Source: Cytophagales bacterium (lineage in GTDB: Bacteria > Bacteroidota > Bacteroidia > Cytophagales > Cyclobacteriaceae). Taken from it: a stretch of 37,203 nucleotides of DNA. The notes below the pieces were generated by a model. It saw only the letters and a program-made list of their open reading frames with translations, was not told where the DNA came from and searched no databases. A program made the position numbers and the translations under genes. Positions 8,238-15,924 of the stretch are shown here, one piece after another (within the stretch, counting starts at the first letter, position 1; each line of letters opens with the position of its first letter). The DNA lies in NCBI GenBank assembly GCA_025359125.1, contig JANYHI010000035.1, positions 1-37,203 on the forward strand, given 5' to 3'.

Positions 8238-9485
8238 TCAATCTAAAATTAAGACTTCGTTATTGCCAAAGTTTTCATAAGAAGAGGTGATAACTCGATC
8301 GCCCGGCTTCAATCCTTCGAGCACTTCAAAGTTCTCCGAATTCTTTCTTCCTAACTTAATATCGCGCTTTACTGCCTTACCTTCGCCATCCATTACAAAT
8401 ACCCAGTTGCCACCGGTGTCTTTATAAAAACCTCCCACAGGCAAGAGTAATTCTTCTGAAGCCTGACCCAATTCAATTCGCATTCGCAAAGATTGACCTC
8501 TGCGAATACCCTGAGGTGTTTCACCATCAAAATTCATATCCACTTCAAACCTTCCATTTTGAATGGTTGGATAGATATACGTGATTAACATGCGATAAGT
8601 CTTTCCGGCAAAGTCCGTAGTTGACGGAAGGCCTTCAGAAATTTTCGGCAAATACAATTCATCAATAGGAACACGCACTTTATAACTACCCACTAAATCT
8701 ACCTGACCCAACCGTTGGCCTTGGGTAACCGCTTGCCCAATTTCCCAGTGCGGAGTGGAAAGCTGACCATCTATTGGGGCTTTGATAACGAGATTATCCA
8801 AAATTTTTCCTACTCCATTCAAGCTTTGTAATAATTTTTTTTCTGACGCATCAAGCTGAACGATCTGTTGCATTCTACTGATAGAATCTAATCTATATGC
8901 CTTGTAGGTAATTTCTCTTCTCTTTAGGTTAGCTTGATAATCCGCTTCTGTTTGCTCAAAATCTTGCTTCGCAATTAAATTTTTTTCGAACAGTTTTTTT
9001 TGTCTTTCATACTTCGGCTTTAAAGTTGCCAAAGCATTGTCGATCGTAATTAAGCTTTCTTCTTGGCGAAGTGCATTCTGCGTAATAGTCAACCGTGTGT
9101 CTCGCGTTCTATTTACGGTTTGCGTAAGATTTGATTCCTGATCTAATACACTAATTTCTCTATTCAAATTGGTGAGCTCCAGAATAACATCGCCTTCCTT
9201 TAAAACCGCACCACTCTCGCGTACTATTCGTTTAATATTTCCTCCTTCAATCGCATCCAAATAAACTGTGCGAGCAGGCTCCACTGTTCCGGTTTGAGGA
9301 ATAAACTCTTTGAACTCCCCCCTCTTAACTTCTGAAATCGTGATCTTATCTTTTTCAATTTTAAGCTTTGATCGCCTGTCGGCAAAAATAAATTGATAGC
9401 CAATGAAAATAACTAAGACACTAATGCCTGCATAAGTTCCTATCCGCTTCAGGGTCCAATACTTCTTTTTGATTTGCTTATCCAT
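8238..9485 (-). CDS. Periplasmic adaptor (membrane fusion protein, MacA/HlyD type)
   Basis: I chose the ATG at 9483-9485 (415 residues, MDKQIKKKYW...) over a GTG at 9509. The predicted sigma-54 start site near 9504 excludes the GTG, and the shorter form puts the membrane anchor (ISVLVIFIGYQFIF) near residues 20-36. After the anchor come a barrel-sandwich strand region (TVEPARTVYLDAIEGGNIKRIV), a long coiled-coil hairpin (about 95-215, rich in Leu/Gln/Lys/Glu), the returning lipoyl-like segment (VIKAPIDGQLS), and beta-barrel and membrane-proximal domains ending GDRVITSSYENF. Such adaptors bridge a MacB-like inner-membrane exporter and a TolC-like channel. No TolC gene is in the window, so the outer-membrane partner is encoded elsewhere. 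It is the first gene of the exporter operon. Confidence 0.92.
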   Translation of the reverse strand: MDKQIKKKYWTLKRIGTYAGISVLVIFIGYQFIFADRRSKLKIEKDKITISEVKRGEFKEFIPQTGTVEPARTVYLDAIEGGNIKRIVRESGAVLKEGDVILELTNLNREISVLDQESNLTQTVNRTRDTRLTITQNALRQEESLITIDNALATLKPKYERQKKLFEKNLIAKQDFEQTEADYQANLKRREITYKAYRLDSISRMQQIVQLDASEKKLLQSLNGVGKILDNLVIKAPIDGQLSTPHWEIGQAVTQGQRLGQVDLVGSYKVRVPIDELYLPKISEGLPSTTDFAGKTYRMLITYIYPTIQNGRFEVDMNFDGETPQGIRRGQSLRMRIELGQASEELLLPVGGFYKDTGGNWVFVMDGEGKAVKRDIKLGRKNSENFEVLEGLKPGDRVITSSYENFGNNEVLILD

Positions 9486-9513
9486 TCGTACAATTTCAAG
9501 TTCGGGCACTCAT

Positions 9514-9530
9514 TGCCAACAAGCGTGCCA
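9514..9530 (-). promoter_or_regulatory. Sigma-54-like promoter for the adaptor-ATPase operon
   Basis: Minus-strand reading is TGGCACG, CTTG, TTGGCA (9530 down to 9514). The -24 element is a full match to TGGCACG and the N4 spacer is canonical. The -12 element reads TTGG instead of TTGC. Transcription would start near 9504, giving a leader of about 19 bases to the ATG at 9485. A sigma-54 activator gene lies divergently about 200 bp away. The twin of this site is at 7239-7255. Confidence 0.5.
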
Positions 9531-9602
9531 ACGATCTTTTCGTGGTCACAGCTTATCAATTTAAGCTATTCTATAATAATTCACGTTCATATCTGAACTT
9601 AA

Positions 9603-9618
9603 GTGTTCGGTTGCGGAC
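9603..9618. promoter_or_regulatory. Candidate activator-binding site in the regulator/adaptor intergenic region
   Basis: The text GTGTTCGGTTGCGGAC shares GTGTWCGGNNNNGRAC with 7317-7332. It begins 73 bases upstream of the adaptor -24 box, against 62 bases at the permease. The 11-base difference is one helical turn, so both sites would face the same side. It also lies just upstream of a TAACTTTG -7 box (9628-9635) that could serve the regulator gene, allowing autoregulation. A short inverted repeat GTTCA-TATC-TGAAC (9585-9598) adjoins it. Confidence 0.3.
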
Positions 9619-9627
9619 GATAATTTA

Positions 9628-9635
9628 TAACTTTG
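9628..9635 (+). promoter_or_regulatory. Bacteroidota-type -7 box upstream of the response regulator gene
   Basis: TAACTTTG fits the TAnnTTTG consensus. The best upstream TTG (9611-9613) is 14 bases away, shorter than the usual 17-23, so the -33 part is weak. The leader to the ATG at 9736 would be about 95 bases. Confidence 0.35.
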
Positions 9636-9735
9636 AATAAGTAAGACTTTGATTCCACCTCGTTTAATGGATATCTGTCTTTCGGTATCAATATTGTGAA
9701 TTGGTCTTTGGCTAGCTAAAATTAAAGAACAAAAT

Positions 9736-11121
9736 ATGTCTGAACCGAAACAAGGAAAAATTTTAATTGTAGATGATAATGAAGATTTGCTGAAGGCAGC
9801 TAAGATGTATTTGAAACGTCACTTCGCGCAAGTAGACATCGAAAAAAATCCGGAAGCATTGCCTGGCTTGATGAATCAGGAAGATTATGATGTGATTTTG
9901 CTCGACATGAATTTTACCAAAGATGTGAGCAGCGGCAGCGAAGGATATTATTGGTTAGAGAAAATATTAAACATCGATCCTTCAGCAGTGGTAGTTTTAA
10001 TTACTGCATATGGCGATGTGCAAATGGCTGTGAAAGCCATTAAAGCCGGAGCTACCGATTTTGTATTAAAGCCCTGGGAAAATGAAAAACTGTTAGCCAC
10101 ATTGTATTCTTCTATGCGCCTGCGCGAATCGCGCGATCAGATTGAAACCTTAAAAATTAAAAATCAGGAAATCAACAAAGCACAAAACGAAAAATTCAGC
10201 GACATCATCGGCCAAAGCCAAAGCATGCAGCGCATCTTTCAAACCGTTGAAAGAGTAGCTCAAACCGATGCAAATGTTTTGATCTTAGGAGAAAATGGAA
10301 CTGGCAAAGAATTAATTGCACGCGCCATTCACAGTAACTCTGGTCGCAAGTCAGAAACTTTCGGCAGCGTAGATTTAGGATCGATTACCGAAACACTTTT
10401 TGAAAGCGAATTATTCGGTCATAAAAAAGGGTCTTTCACCGATGCAAAAGAAGACAGACCCGGAAGATTTGAGTTAGCCAATCATGGCACATTATTTTTG
10501 GATGAGATCGGAAACCTTTCCATGCCATTACAAGCAAAGCTACTGACTGTGCTGCAAAACAGAAGAGTGAGTAGAGTGGGTTCAAATAAAGATACGCAGA
10601 TTGATATACGATTGATTTGCGCAACTAATTTACCGCTGTACGATATGGTGAAAGAGAATCGGTTTCGGCAAGATTTACTTTACCGAATCAACACAATCGA
10701 AATTCAAATTCCTGCTTTGCGCGATCGTATTGAAGATATTCCACTTCTGGCTAATCATTTCTTAAAACACTACGCAACTAAGTACGATAAAAGCATCACC
10801 AAAATAAGTGATGGAGCCATGGCGCGCATGAATAAACATTCGTGGCCGGGCAACATTCGCGAACTGCAGCACTCCTTAGAACGAGCGATCATTTTAAGTA
10901 ACTCATCGGTGCTACAACCTGAAGACTTTAATTTTAACATTGCCAGCAATAAAGAAACGGAACAAGGTATGAGCCTTGATCAATTCAATTTAGATGAAGT
11001 AGAAAAATTGCTAATTAGAAAAGTGCTAAAAAAATACAATGGAAATATCACACAAGCAGCTTCTGAATTAGGCTTAACGCGATCGTCACTTTATAGAAGA
11101 CTGGAGAAACATGGACTTTAG
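9736..11121 (+). CDS. NtrC-family sigma-54-dependent response regulator
   Basis: This 461-residue protein has three domains. The receiver (about 7-125) has an acidic pair D13-D14, phospho-acceptor D57 in LLDMNF, T90 and K112. An insertion-like stretch follows D57 (TKDVSSGSEGYYWLEK). The AAA+ domain (about 155-390) has Walker A GENGTGKE (185-192), Walker B LFLDE (253-257) and arginine-finger region RFRQDLLYR. The C-terminal Fis-type helix-turn-helix (about 425-461) reads NITQAASELGLTRSSLYRRLEKHGL. The sigma-54 contact loop reads GSFTDA (232-237) rather than GAFTGA. The Fis domain means it binds DNA itself. It is followed by its probable kinase 89 bp downstream and is divergent from the exporter operon it likely controls. 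Confidence 0.93.
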   Translation: MSEPKQGKILIVDDNEDLLKAAKMYLKRHFAQVDIEKNPEALPGLMNQEDYDVILLDMNFTKDVSSGSEGYYWLEKILNIDPSAVVVLITAYGDVQMAVKAIKAGATDFVLKPWENEKLLATLYSSMRLRESRDQIETLKIKNQEINKAQNEKFSDIIGQSQSMQRIFQTVERVAQTDANVLILGENGTGKELIARAIHSNSGRKSETFGSVDLGSITETLFESELFGHKKGSFTDAKEDRPGRFELANHGTLFLDEIGNLSMPLQAKLLTVLQNRRVSRVGSNKDTQIDIRLICATNLPLYDMVKENRFRQDLLYRINTIEIQIPALRDRIEDIPLLANHFLKHYATKYDKSITKISDGAMARMNKHSWPGNIRELQHSLERAIILSNSSVLQPEDFNFNIASNKETEQGMSLDQFNLDEVEKLLIRKVLKKYNGNITQAASELGLTRSSLYRRLEKHGL

Positions 11122-11122
11122 G

Positions 11123-11206
11123 GTTATCAGTTATCTGTTATCAAATGCGCTCTGTATTTCATTTGGCAACCTAATCACCATTAACAAATAACTATCAACT
11201 GATAAC
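11123..11206. repeat. Dispersed intergenic repeat, copy 1 (with terminal inverted repeats)
   Basis: The gap between regulator and kinase is bounded by GTTATCAGTT (11123-11132) and its exact reverse complement AACTGATAAC (11197-11206). Internal blocks CTGTTATCA (11135-11143), GCAACC, and CATTAACAAATAACT (11179-11193) occur in the same order at 21376-21425, the last with 14 of 15 bases identical. It may be a small non-autonomous repeat or a structured leader. It contains no coding potential. Confidence 0.45.
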
Positions 11207-11210
11207 TAAA

Positions 11211-12554
11211 ATGATAAATGACTTTCGCTTTAGAGTAGCTTTTCGGGTAGGATTACTGGCAACATCAGTTGGGTTGGTGATGTTTATGATCAATAGGCCA
11301 AACATGGTTTTTGCAGCCGGGCTTACCATCTTTATCATCATTTTTCAACTAATCGAACTTTATCGCTTTACTTCGCAAACCAATCGAAAGCTTACTCGCT
11401 TTCTGGAATCAGTAAAATATTCTGATTTTATTTCAGGATTTGCAAACGATAATAAGCTAGGAAAAAGTTTTCGCGAATTAAACACAGCCTTCAACGAAGT
11501 GATGGAAGCGTTTCGTAAGGCACGATCAGAAAAAGAAGAAAGCTGGCAATACCTAAATACAATTGTACAGCAAGTGCGTACCGGTATTATTTCATTTGAT
11601 GCCGATGGCGAAGTACAGTTGATGAATGCCAACGCTAAAAAATTTATTGGCACCGCACAATTAAAAAATATTAACGAACTGGCCAATCAAAATCCTAGCT
11701 TATTTGAATCGCTGATGCAAGCCGAGCCAGGCAAGAGCGCTCTGTATAAAGTAGGAAATGAATTTTTGTTAACCATTCAGGCAACGGAGCTGCGTATTCG
11801 CGGCAACACAGTAAAGGTGTTGACACTACAAAACATTCAAACAGAATTGCAAAAGCAAGAACTAGAAGCGTGGCAGAATTTAACACGCGTGCTTCGTCAT
11901 GAAATCATGAATTCCATCACTCCTATCTCTTCGCTTACCTCTACGCTACGAGAAATTCTGGATCAAGACATGGTGAAAAAAGAACATAACTACGAACTTA
12001 AAACCGAAGGAGCTGAAGATTTGCGCGAAGGACTAACCACAATAGAAAATAGAAGCAAAGGACTTATTCAATTCATAGATGCTTACCGCGAATACACTTC
12101 GCTACCGCAGCCTAAAATAAAAATAATTAAGCTAAAAGATTTATTAGAAAGAGCATTGGTGTTGATGAGGCCAGAAATAAAAAAAACATCCATTCAATTA
12201 AATATGACCTGCGAATCGGAATACATAACCCTTGAAGTTGACGAAGAGATGATTGGACAAGTGCTGATTAACCTGATTAAAAATGCAATGGAAGCACTGC
12301 ATCAAACTGAAAATGGAAAAATTGAAGTGATTGGAAAATATAATGGCACTGCAATAACAATCGAAGTAATTGATAACGGGCCGGGCATTATTCCCGAAGC
12401 AATCCAACGGATATTTGTGCCTTTCTTTACCACCAAAAAAACGGGCTCAGGTATTGGCCTCGCACTATCTCGGCAAATCATGCAAATGCACAACGGTACC
12501 TTAAGTGTAAAATCAGAATTGGATGTAAGAACTGTTTTTACAATGAGATTTTAA
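11211..12554 (+). CDS. NtrY-like membrane sensor histidine kinase
   Basis: A 447-residue sensor kinase. Two transmembrane helices (about 11-27 and 32-49) are separated by only a few residues, so there is almost no periplasmic sensor. A HAMP-like or coiled linker follows (about 55-110), then a PAS-like domain (about 115-215: VRTGIISFDADGEVQLMNANA). The HisKA domain has phospho-acceptor H230 in LRHEIMNSITPISSL. The ATPase domain has N-box NLIKNAMEAL, G1 DNGPGI and G2 TGSGIGLALS. The architecture suggests sensing of an intramembrane or cytoplasmic signal. It is 89 bp downstream of the NtrC-type regulator, its likely partner. Its stop codon abuts that of the convergent HNH gene with no gap, so there is no dedicated intergenic terminator. 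Confidence 0.93.
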   Translation: MINDFRFRVAFRVGLLATSVGLVMFMINRPNMVFAAGLTIFIIIFQLIELYRFTSQTNRKLTRFLESVKYSDFISGFANDNKLGKSFRELNTAFNEVMEAFRKARSEKEESWQYLNTIVQQVRTGIISFDADGEVQLMNANAKKFIGTAQLKNINELANQNPSLFESLMQAEPGKSALYKVGNEFLLTIQATELRIRGNTVKVLTLQNIQTELQKQELEAWQNLTRVLRHEIMNSITPISSLTSTLREILDQDMVKKEHNYELKTEGAEDLREGLTTIENRSKGLIQFIDAYREYTSLPQPKIKIIKLKDLLERALVLMRPEIKKTSIQLNMTCESEYITLEVDEEMIGQVLINLIKNAMEALHQTENGKIEVIGKYNGTAITIEVIDNGPGIIPEAIQRIFVPFFTTKKTGSGIGLALSRQIMQMHNGTLSVKSELDVRTVFTMRF

Positions 12555-13064
12555 TTAAGCAGACGCTTTCGCTTCTAAAAAATCATCCCATTCAGTATGA
12601 CTAAAACCCGTTACATCTCGAAGAAAAAGTGCGTAACTAGGCTTATACGGTTTGCGCTTCAGTGGCATATCAGCCTCTTCGGGTGTCCGATCTCCTTTAC
12701 GGGCATTACATTTTTTACATGCTGTAACCAAATTAATCCAGCTGTGTTGCCCACCGCGCGAACTGGGCAGTACATGATCTAACGTAAGATCTCTGCGTGT
12801 ACCACAATATTGGCATTCTGAATTATCTCTCTTAAAAATATTTTGCCGCGTAAGGTTCACTCCTTTATAAGGTGCATTCACATATCTGTTAAGCCGAATT
12901 ACGGAAGGCATAGGAAAACTTTTTGAAATGGTATGCAACTTGTGGCCATTGGCTGGCTTTATCATTTCGCTCTTGTTTAAAAAGACAAGGATAAATGCCC
13001 GCTCCACAGAACAAACCATGAGAGGACTGTAATCTTGATTCAACACTAAAACACGACTATTCAT
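12555..13064 (-). CDS. HNH endonuclease family protein
   Basis: A 169-residue protein with a central HNH motif: CQYCG (zinc-binding pair), then LTLDHVLPSSRGG, then HSWINLVTACKKCNARKGDRTPEEA, giving the second zinc pair CxxC and the H-N-H residues. The N-terminal region (VLVLNQDYSPLMVCSVERAFILVFLNKSEMI) is the conserved extension of a housekeeping HNH family widespread in Bacteroidota and other bacteria. It is typically not in restriction loci and its role is unknown, possibly DNA repair or processing. The ATG is at 13062-13064. It is monocistronic, convergent with the kinase gene. No toxin-immunity or restriction partner lies nearby, so a defence role is not supported. Confidence 0.9.
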   Translation of the reverse strand: MNSRVLVLNQDYSPLMVCSVERAFILVFLNKSEMIKPANGHKLHTISKSFPMPSVIRLNRYVNAPYKGVNLTRQNIFKRDNSECQYCGTRRDLTLDHVLPSSRGGQHSWINLVTACKKCNARKGDRTPEEADMPLKRKPYKPSYALFLRDVTGFSHTEWDDFLEAKASA

Positions 13065-13214
13065 GTGTTAATATTTATTTTTTTAAGGTCACATGGAATC
13101 CCTCATTCGATTATTATTCTGTTTAATTTGCTTCTCTGATGGGGATTTCATATTTCAATGGCTATTTCTAATGGAAAAGATAAAACCATTTAACCGTTTA
13201 AACAACGGGTAGGC

Positions 13215-14006
13215 TTAATCGTTCAAAATCCTGCGAAATGAATCAAATGTGTGGGTAAAGATTTTGGTCTCCGTGTCGAGGATGCCATCTTCCATTAGTT
13301 GGTCTATTTTTGCCCTGCCGTCTACATGAAGAATACGGGAATCATCAAGTACAAAACCACATCTTAAATCTTTGCTGGTTCTGGATCTAAAAAAAGCAAC
13401 ATCGCCTGGTTTTATAGAATGGAAGGCATTCACTTTTTTTCCTTGAATATGCAAAGCCGCTTCGGAAAACGGCAAGGGGTAACCTCCTATTTTAAAAACC
13501 ATTTGAACGAGGCCATTAGCGGAGATACCAAAAGGAGTTTTACCACCTGCTTGCTCAGGGGCATTAAGGTATTTTAACGCTATCGACTTTATAAATTCGT
13601 ATTCTCTCTTTTGACTGAGGCTTTTCGATTCGCCATTGAAAGCGAACTGCTCTTCCATTTTAAAAAGCTCGGATTGCGAAATAGGAACAATACTTCCTAA
13701 TACAATTGAGATGGGTGTTTTTTTATAAAGAATGGTTGAACAAACATCGGTAGTGATTTTAAAATCAACTGTATTGATTTGATCGAAGTATTCTTTTGTG
13801 ATGGGGTGATGTTGATTCATTTCTATCCAGCCCTCTGATTGATCAGCATAAATTTTTATATGCTGCCAGCGGTTATCTTGGCTGGCTTCTAACGCTTCAT
13901 AGTGATCTCCAAACAAAAGTTGATTCACTTGAGAAGATAATGGATTCGCTTCTCGCTTTACAGAGACGATTGATAATCTGCATACACCGTAGTTACCTTC
14001 CATCAT
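13215..14006 (-). CDS. NlpC/P60 (C40)-like protein with bacterial SH3 domain, catalytic residues lost
   Basis: This 263-residue protein has an N-terminal SH3-like domain (about 5-75: YGVCRLSIVSVKREA to EGWIEM) and a C-terminal NlpC/P60 fold (about 125-263). Active relatives carry FGIDCSGFVQMV, with the nucleophile Cys, and HVGI, with the base His. Here the equivalents are FGISANGLVQMV (A163 in place of Cys) and RCGFVL (R215 in place of His); only the third-position His (H227 in ILHVDGR) remains. The upstream YLWGG motif is also changed (APEQAGG). It should therefore not be a working peptidoglycan endopeptidase and may instead bind peptide or wall fragments. It has no signal peptide. Its ATG overlaps the smpB stop (TAATG), so translation is coupled. 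The frame is intact, so it is a maintained pseudoenzyme rather than a decaying gene. Confidence 0.88.
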   Translation of the reverse strand: MMEGNYGVCRLSIVSVKREANPLSSQVNQLLFGDHYEALEASQDNRWQHIKIYADQSEGWIEMNQHHPITKEYFDQINTVDFKITTDVCSTILYKKTPISIVLGSIVPISQSELFKMEEQFAFNGESKSLSQKREYEFIKSIALKYLNAPEQAGGKTPFGISANGLVQMVFKIGGYPLPFSEAALHIQGKKVNAFHSIKPGDVAFFRSRTSKDLRCGFVLDDSRILHVDGRAKIDQLMEDGILDTETKIFTHTFDSFRRILND

Positions 14007-14467
14007 TACCTAATCTTTATTCTGGATAATTCGCGTTTAACATCTCGCTCTTTTATGCTTTCACGCTTGTCGTGGGTTTTCTTTCCACGCGCCAACGCAA
14101 TTTCTAATTTAGCAAAACCGCGTTCGCTAATAAATAATCGAACGGGTATTAAAGTTAGTCCTTTCTCTTCAACTTTTGATTCCAACCTTTTTATCTCTGA
14201 TTTTTTTAATAATAACTTTCGCTCGCGTGAAGCTTCATGGTTATAATGTGTTCCTTGTGCATAGGGGGTAATATTAATTCCCTTAGTGAAAACCTGACCA
14301 TTATTAAAATAGCAATAGCCATCTTGTAAATTAACTTTTCCCTCGCGAATAGATTTAATCTCAGTACCCATTAATGCAATGCCTGCCACAAATTTTTCAA
14401 TCAGTTCATACTGAAAACTAGCTTGCTTGTTTTTGATATTGATATCGCTGGTAAATCGTTCCTTCAT
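14006..14467 (-). CDS. smpB: SsrA-binding protein SmpB
   Basis: A 153-residue SmpB of normal length. Conserved segments are present in order: NKQASFQYELIEKFVAGIALMGTEIKS, REGKVNLQDGYC, the ITPYAQGTHYNHEASRERKLLL region, and the basic tail GKKTHDKRESIKERD. The tail becomes helical in the ribosomal mRNA channel. SmpB delivers tmRNA to stalled ribosomes for trans-translation. The start ATG overlaps the stop of the thioesterase gene by 4 bases (ATGA), and the stop overlaps the next start (TAATG), so three genes are translationally coupled. No tmRNA gene was seen in the window. Confidence 0.97.
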   Translation of the reverse strand: MKERFTSDINIKNKQASFQYELIEKFVAGIALMGTEIKSIREGKVNLQDGYCYFNNGQVFTKGINITPYAQGTHYNHEASRERKLLLKKSEIKRLESKVEEKGLTLIPVRLFISERGFAKLEIALARGKKTHDKRESIKERDVKRELSRIKIR

Positions 14468-14859
14468 TTGGCAGGCTTGGTAAATACTTGTTTAAGTTTA
14501 TCTTTCTTTAACATTTTTTGTCCAGTTGCTCCGGTAGCTATCAACCTGTCGCCCACTTTAGCTTCGATAAGGCAAGTAAGTTCATTTCTATCCATTTTTT
14601 CAAATGTGGCTGTAAAGATAATCTCTTCTCCTACAAAAGCAGGACTATCGTGATTGATCGTTAGAAATGTTCCAACTCCCTCTTCATCTTCATCTTTCAT
14701 TTCGATAAAAAATAATCGCGAAGACCACTCAAAATCGCGTGCCAACGAAAAGGTCGAGCAAACAGCATGCAGTATTTCACCATGAAAGACGGCTTGATCT
14801 GCCACTGTTACTAACTTTTTAAATAGTTTAGAATCACCTCGCTTAAAAATCAGTTTCAT
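14464..14859 (-). CDS. Hotdog-fold thioesterase-like protein (fluoroacetyl-CoA thioesterase type)
   Basis: A 131-residue protein with a hotdog-fold pattern: VTVADQAVFHGEILHAVCSTFSLARDFEWSSRLFF (helix region with the conserved HPVCST-like box), then EGVGTFLTINHDSPAFVGEEIIFTATF, and LTCLIEAKVGDRLIATGATGQKML. These match the FlK-like thioesterase family found next to smpB in Bacteroidota. It would hydrolyse an acyl-CoA or act as a thioester-binding protein; the substrate is unknown. The ATG at 14857-14859 is 48 bases after the tsaD stop, and its TGA overlaps the smpB start. Confidence is good for the fold, low for the reaction. Confidence 0.75.
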   Translation of the reverse strand: MKLIFKRGDSKLFKKLVTVADQAVFHGEILHAVCSTFSLARDFEWSSRLFFIEMKDEDEEGVGTFLTINHDSPAFVGEEIIFTATFEKMDRNELTCLIEAKVGDRLIATGATGQKMLKKDKLKQVFTKPAK

Positions 14860-14907
14860 TTATTAAAAAAATAGAAAGTCAGGATTTAGAATACAGAATT
14901 TCAATTT

Positions 14908-15912
14908 TTAGATAGACAAGTTAGCTAAAGGGGCAATATCCAATCTACAAAAATCATTTTTCAAGAATTTATAATGAGCTGCTATAGCAATCATGGCTGC
15001 ATTATCTGTGCAATATTGAAACTCTGGAATGTAAATTCTCCACCCCAATTTTTCCGCTTCGTTTTTTAACTCTGTCCTTAATCCAGAATTAGCGGCTACT
15101 CCTCCTGCAATAGCAATTTCTTTTACTCCAAGTTCTACTGCCGCCAACTTTAATTTCTTTAATAGCATTTTCACAAGATTTGCCTGCAAGCTTGCACAAA
15201 TGTCGGCCATATTTTTTTCAACAAAATAAGGGTCAATTTTTTTTTGATCTCTTAAGAAATAAAGGAAAGAAGTTTTAATTCCGCTGAAAGAAAAATCAAA
15301 CCCTGACATAGAGGTATCTGAAAACTTAAAGGCTTTGGGATTTCCCTGCTTTGCATATTGATCGATTAACGGCCCACCAGGGTAAGGCAATCCTAACATT
15401 TTTGCCGCTTTATCAAATGCCTCTCCTACGGCATCATCTTGCGTTTCGCCTATCACTTTCATTTTTAAATAATCCTCCACTAATACAATTTGAGTATGTC
15501 CGCCACTTACGGTAAGGCATAGAAATGGAAAAGCAGGAACGGGCTTTTGAATAAAGTGAGCCAGCACATGAGCCTCCATGTGATTAACTTCTATCAATGG
15601 AAGGTTGAGAGCCAGAGCCATCCCCTTCGCGAAAGAAACTCCAACCAGCAAAGAACCCATAAGGCCCGGGCCGCGGGTAAATGCGATTGCATTTAATTCA
15701 TTAAAGGGTATACCCGAAGTAGTCATCGCTTCGTTTACAACCATAAGAATATTTTGCTGATGGGCGCGCGATGCCAGCTCTGGCACCACACCTCCGTATT
15801 TCTGGTGTATGCTTTGCGAGGCAATAACATTATTAAGTACCTTGCCGTGTTGAATTATCGAGGCAGACGTCTCATCGCAAGAAGATTCAATGGCCAGTAT
15901 AACAGGATGCAT
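14908..15912 (-). CDS. tsaD: tRNA N6-adenosine threonylcarbamoyltransferase TsaD
   Basis: A 334-residue TsaD using the ATG at 15910-15912 (MHPVILAIESSCDETSASI). The longer frame begins at a TTG inside tamB and adds non-family residues. Motifs: ESSCDET near the start, metal ligands in NHMEAHVLAH, the nucleotide-binding SGGHTQI, the GEAFDKAAKMLGLPYPGGP loop, and AGGVAANSGLR. TsaD transfers threonylcarbamoyl to A37 of ANN-decoding tRNAs in the cytoplasm with TsaB and TsaE, neither of which is in the window. It heads a likely operon with the thioesterase, smpB and the C40-like gene. Its start is only 12 bp from the divergent tamB start, so each promoter must lie within the other gene. Confidence 0.97.
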   Translation of the reverse strand: MHPVILAIESSCDETSASIIQHGKVLNNVIASQSIHQKYGGVVPELASRAHQQNILMVVNEAMTTSGIPFNELNAIAFTRGPGLMGSLLVGVSFAKGMALALNLPLIEVNHMEAHVLAHFIQKPVPAFPFLCLTVSGGHTQIVLVEDYLKMKVIGETQDDAVGEAFDKAAKMLGLPYPGGPLIDQYAKQGNPKAFKFSDTSMSGFDFSFSGIKTSFLYFLRDQKKIDPYFVEKNMADICASLQANLVKMLLKKLKLAAVELGVKEIAIAGGVAANSGLRTELKNEAEKLGWRIYIPEFQYCTDNAAMIAIAAHYKFLKNDFCRLDIAPLANLSI

Positions 15913-15924
15913 TTTGATTAATAA

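Noticed and set aside
12555..13064. A defence or toxin system based on the HNH protein.
   Set aside because: The sequence matches a widespread housekeeping HNH type, and no immunity or partner gene is adjacent.
13093..13212. A 39-codon plus-strand ORF (ATG to TAG) in the gap between the HNH and C40-like genes.
   Set aside because: No promoter of the Bacteroidota type, no ribosome site, no lipobox or recognisable motif. Such an ORF is expected by chance in A/T-rich gaps. Left out as a gene.
13183..13212. A hairpin near CCGTT-TAAAC-AACGG past the C40-like gene.
   Set aside because: Only a 5-bp stem with no T run on the correct side; too weak to call a terminator.
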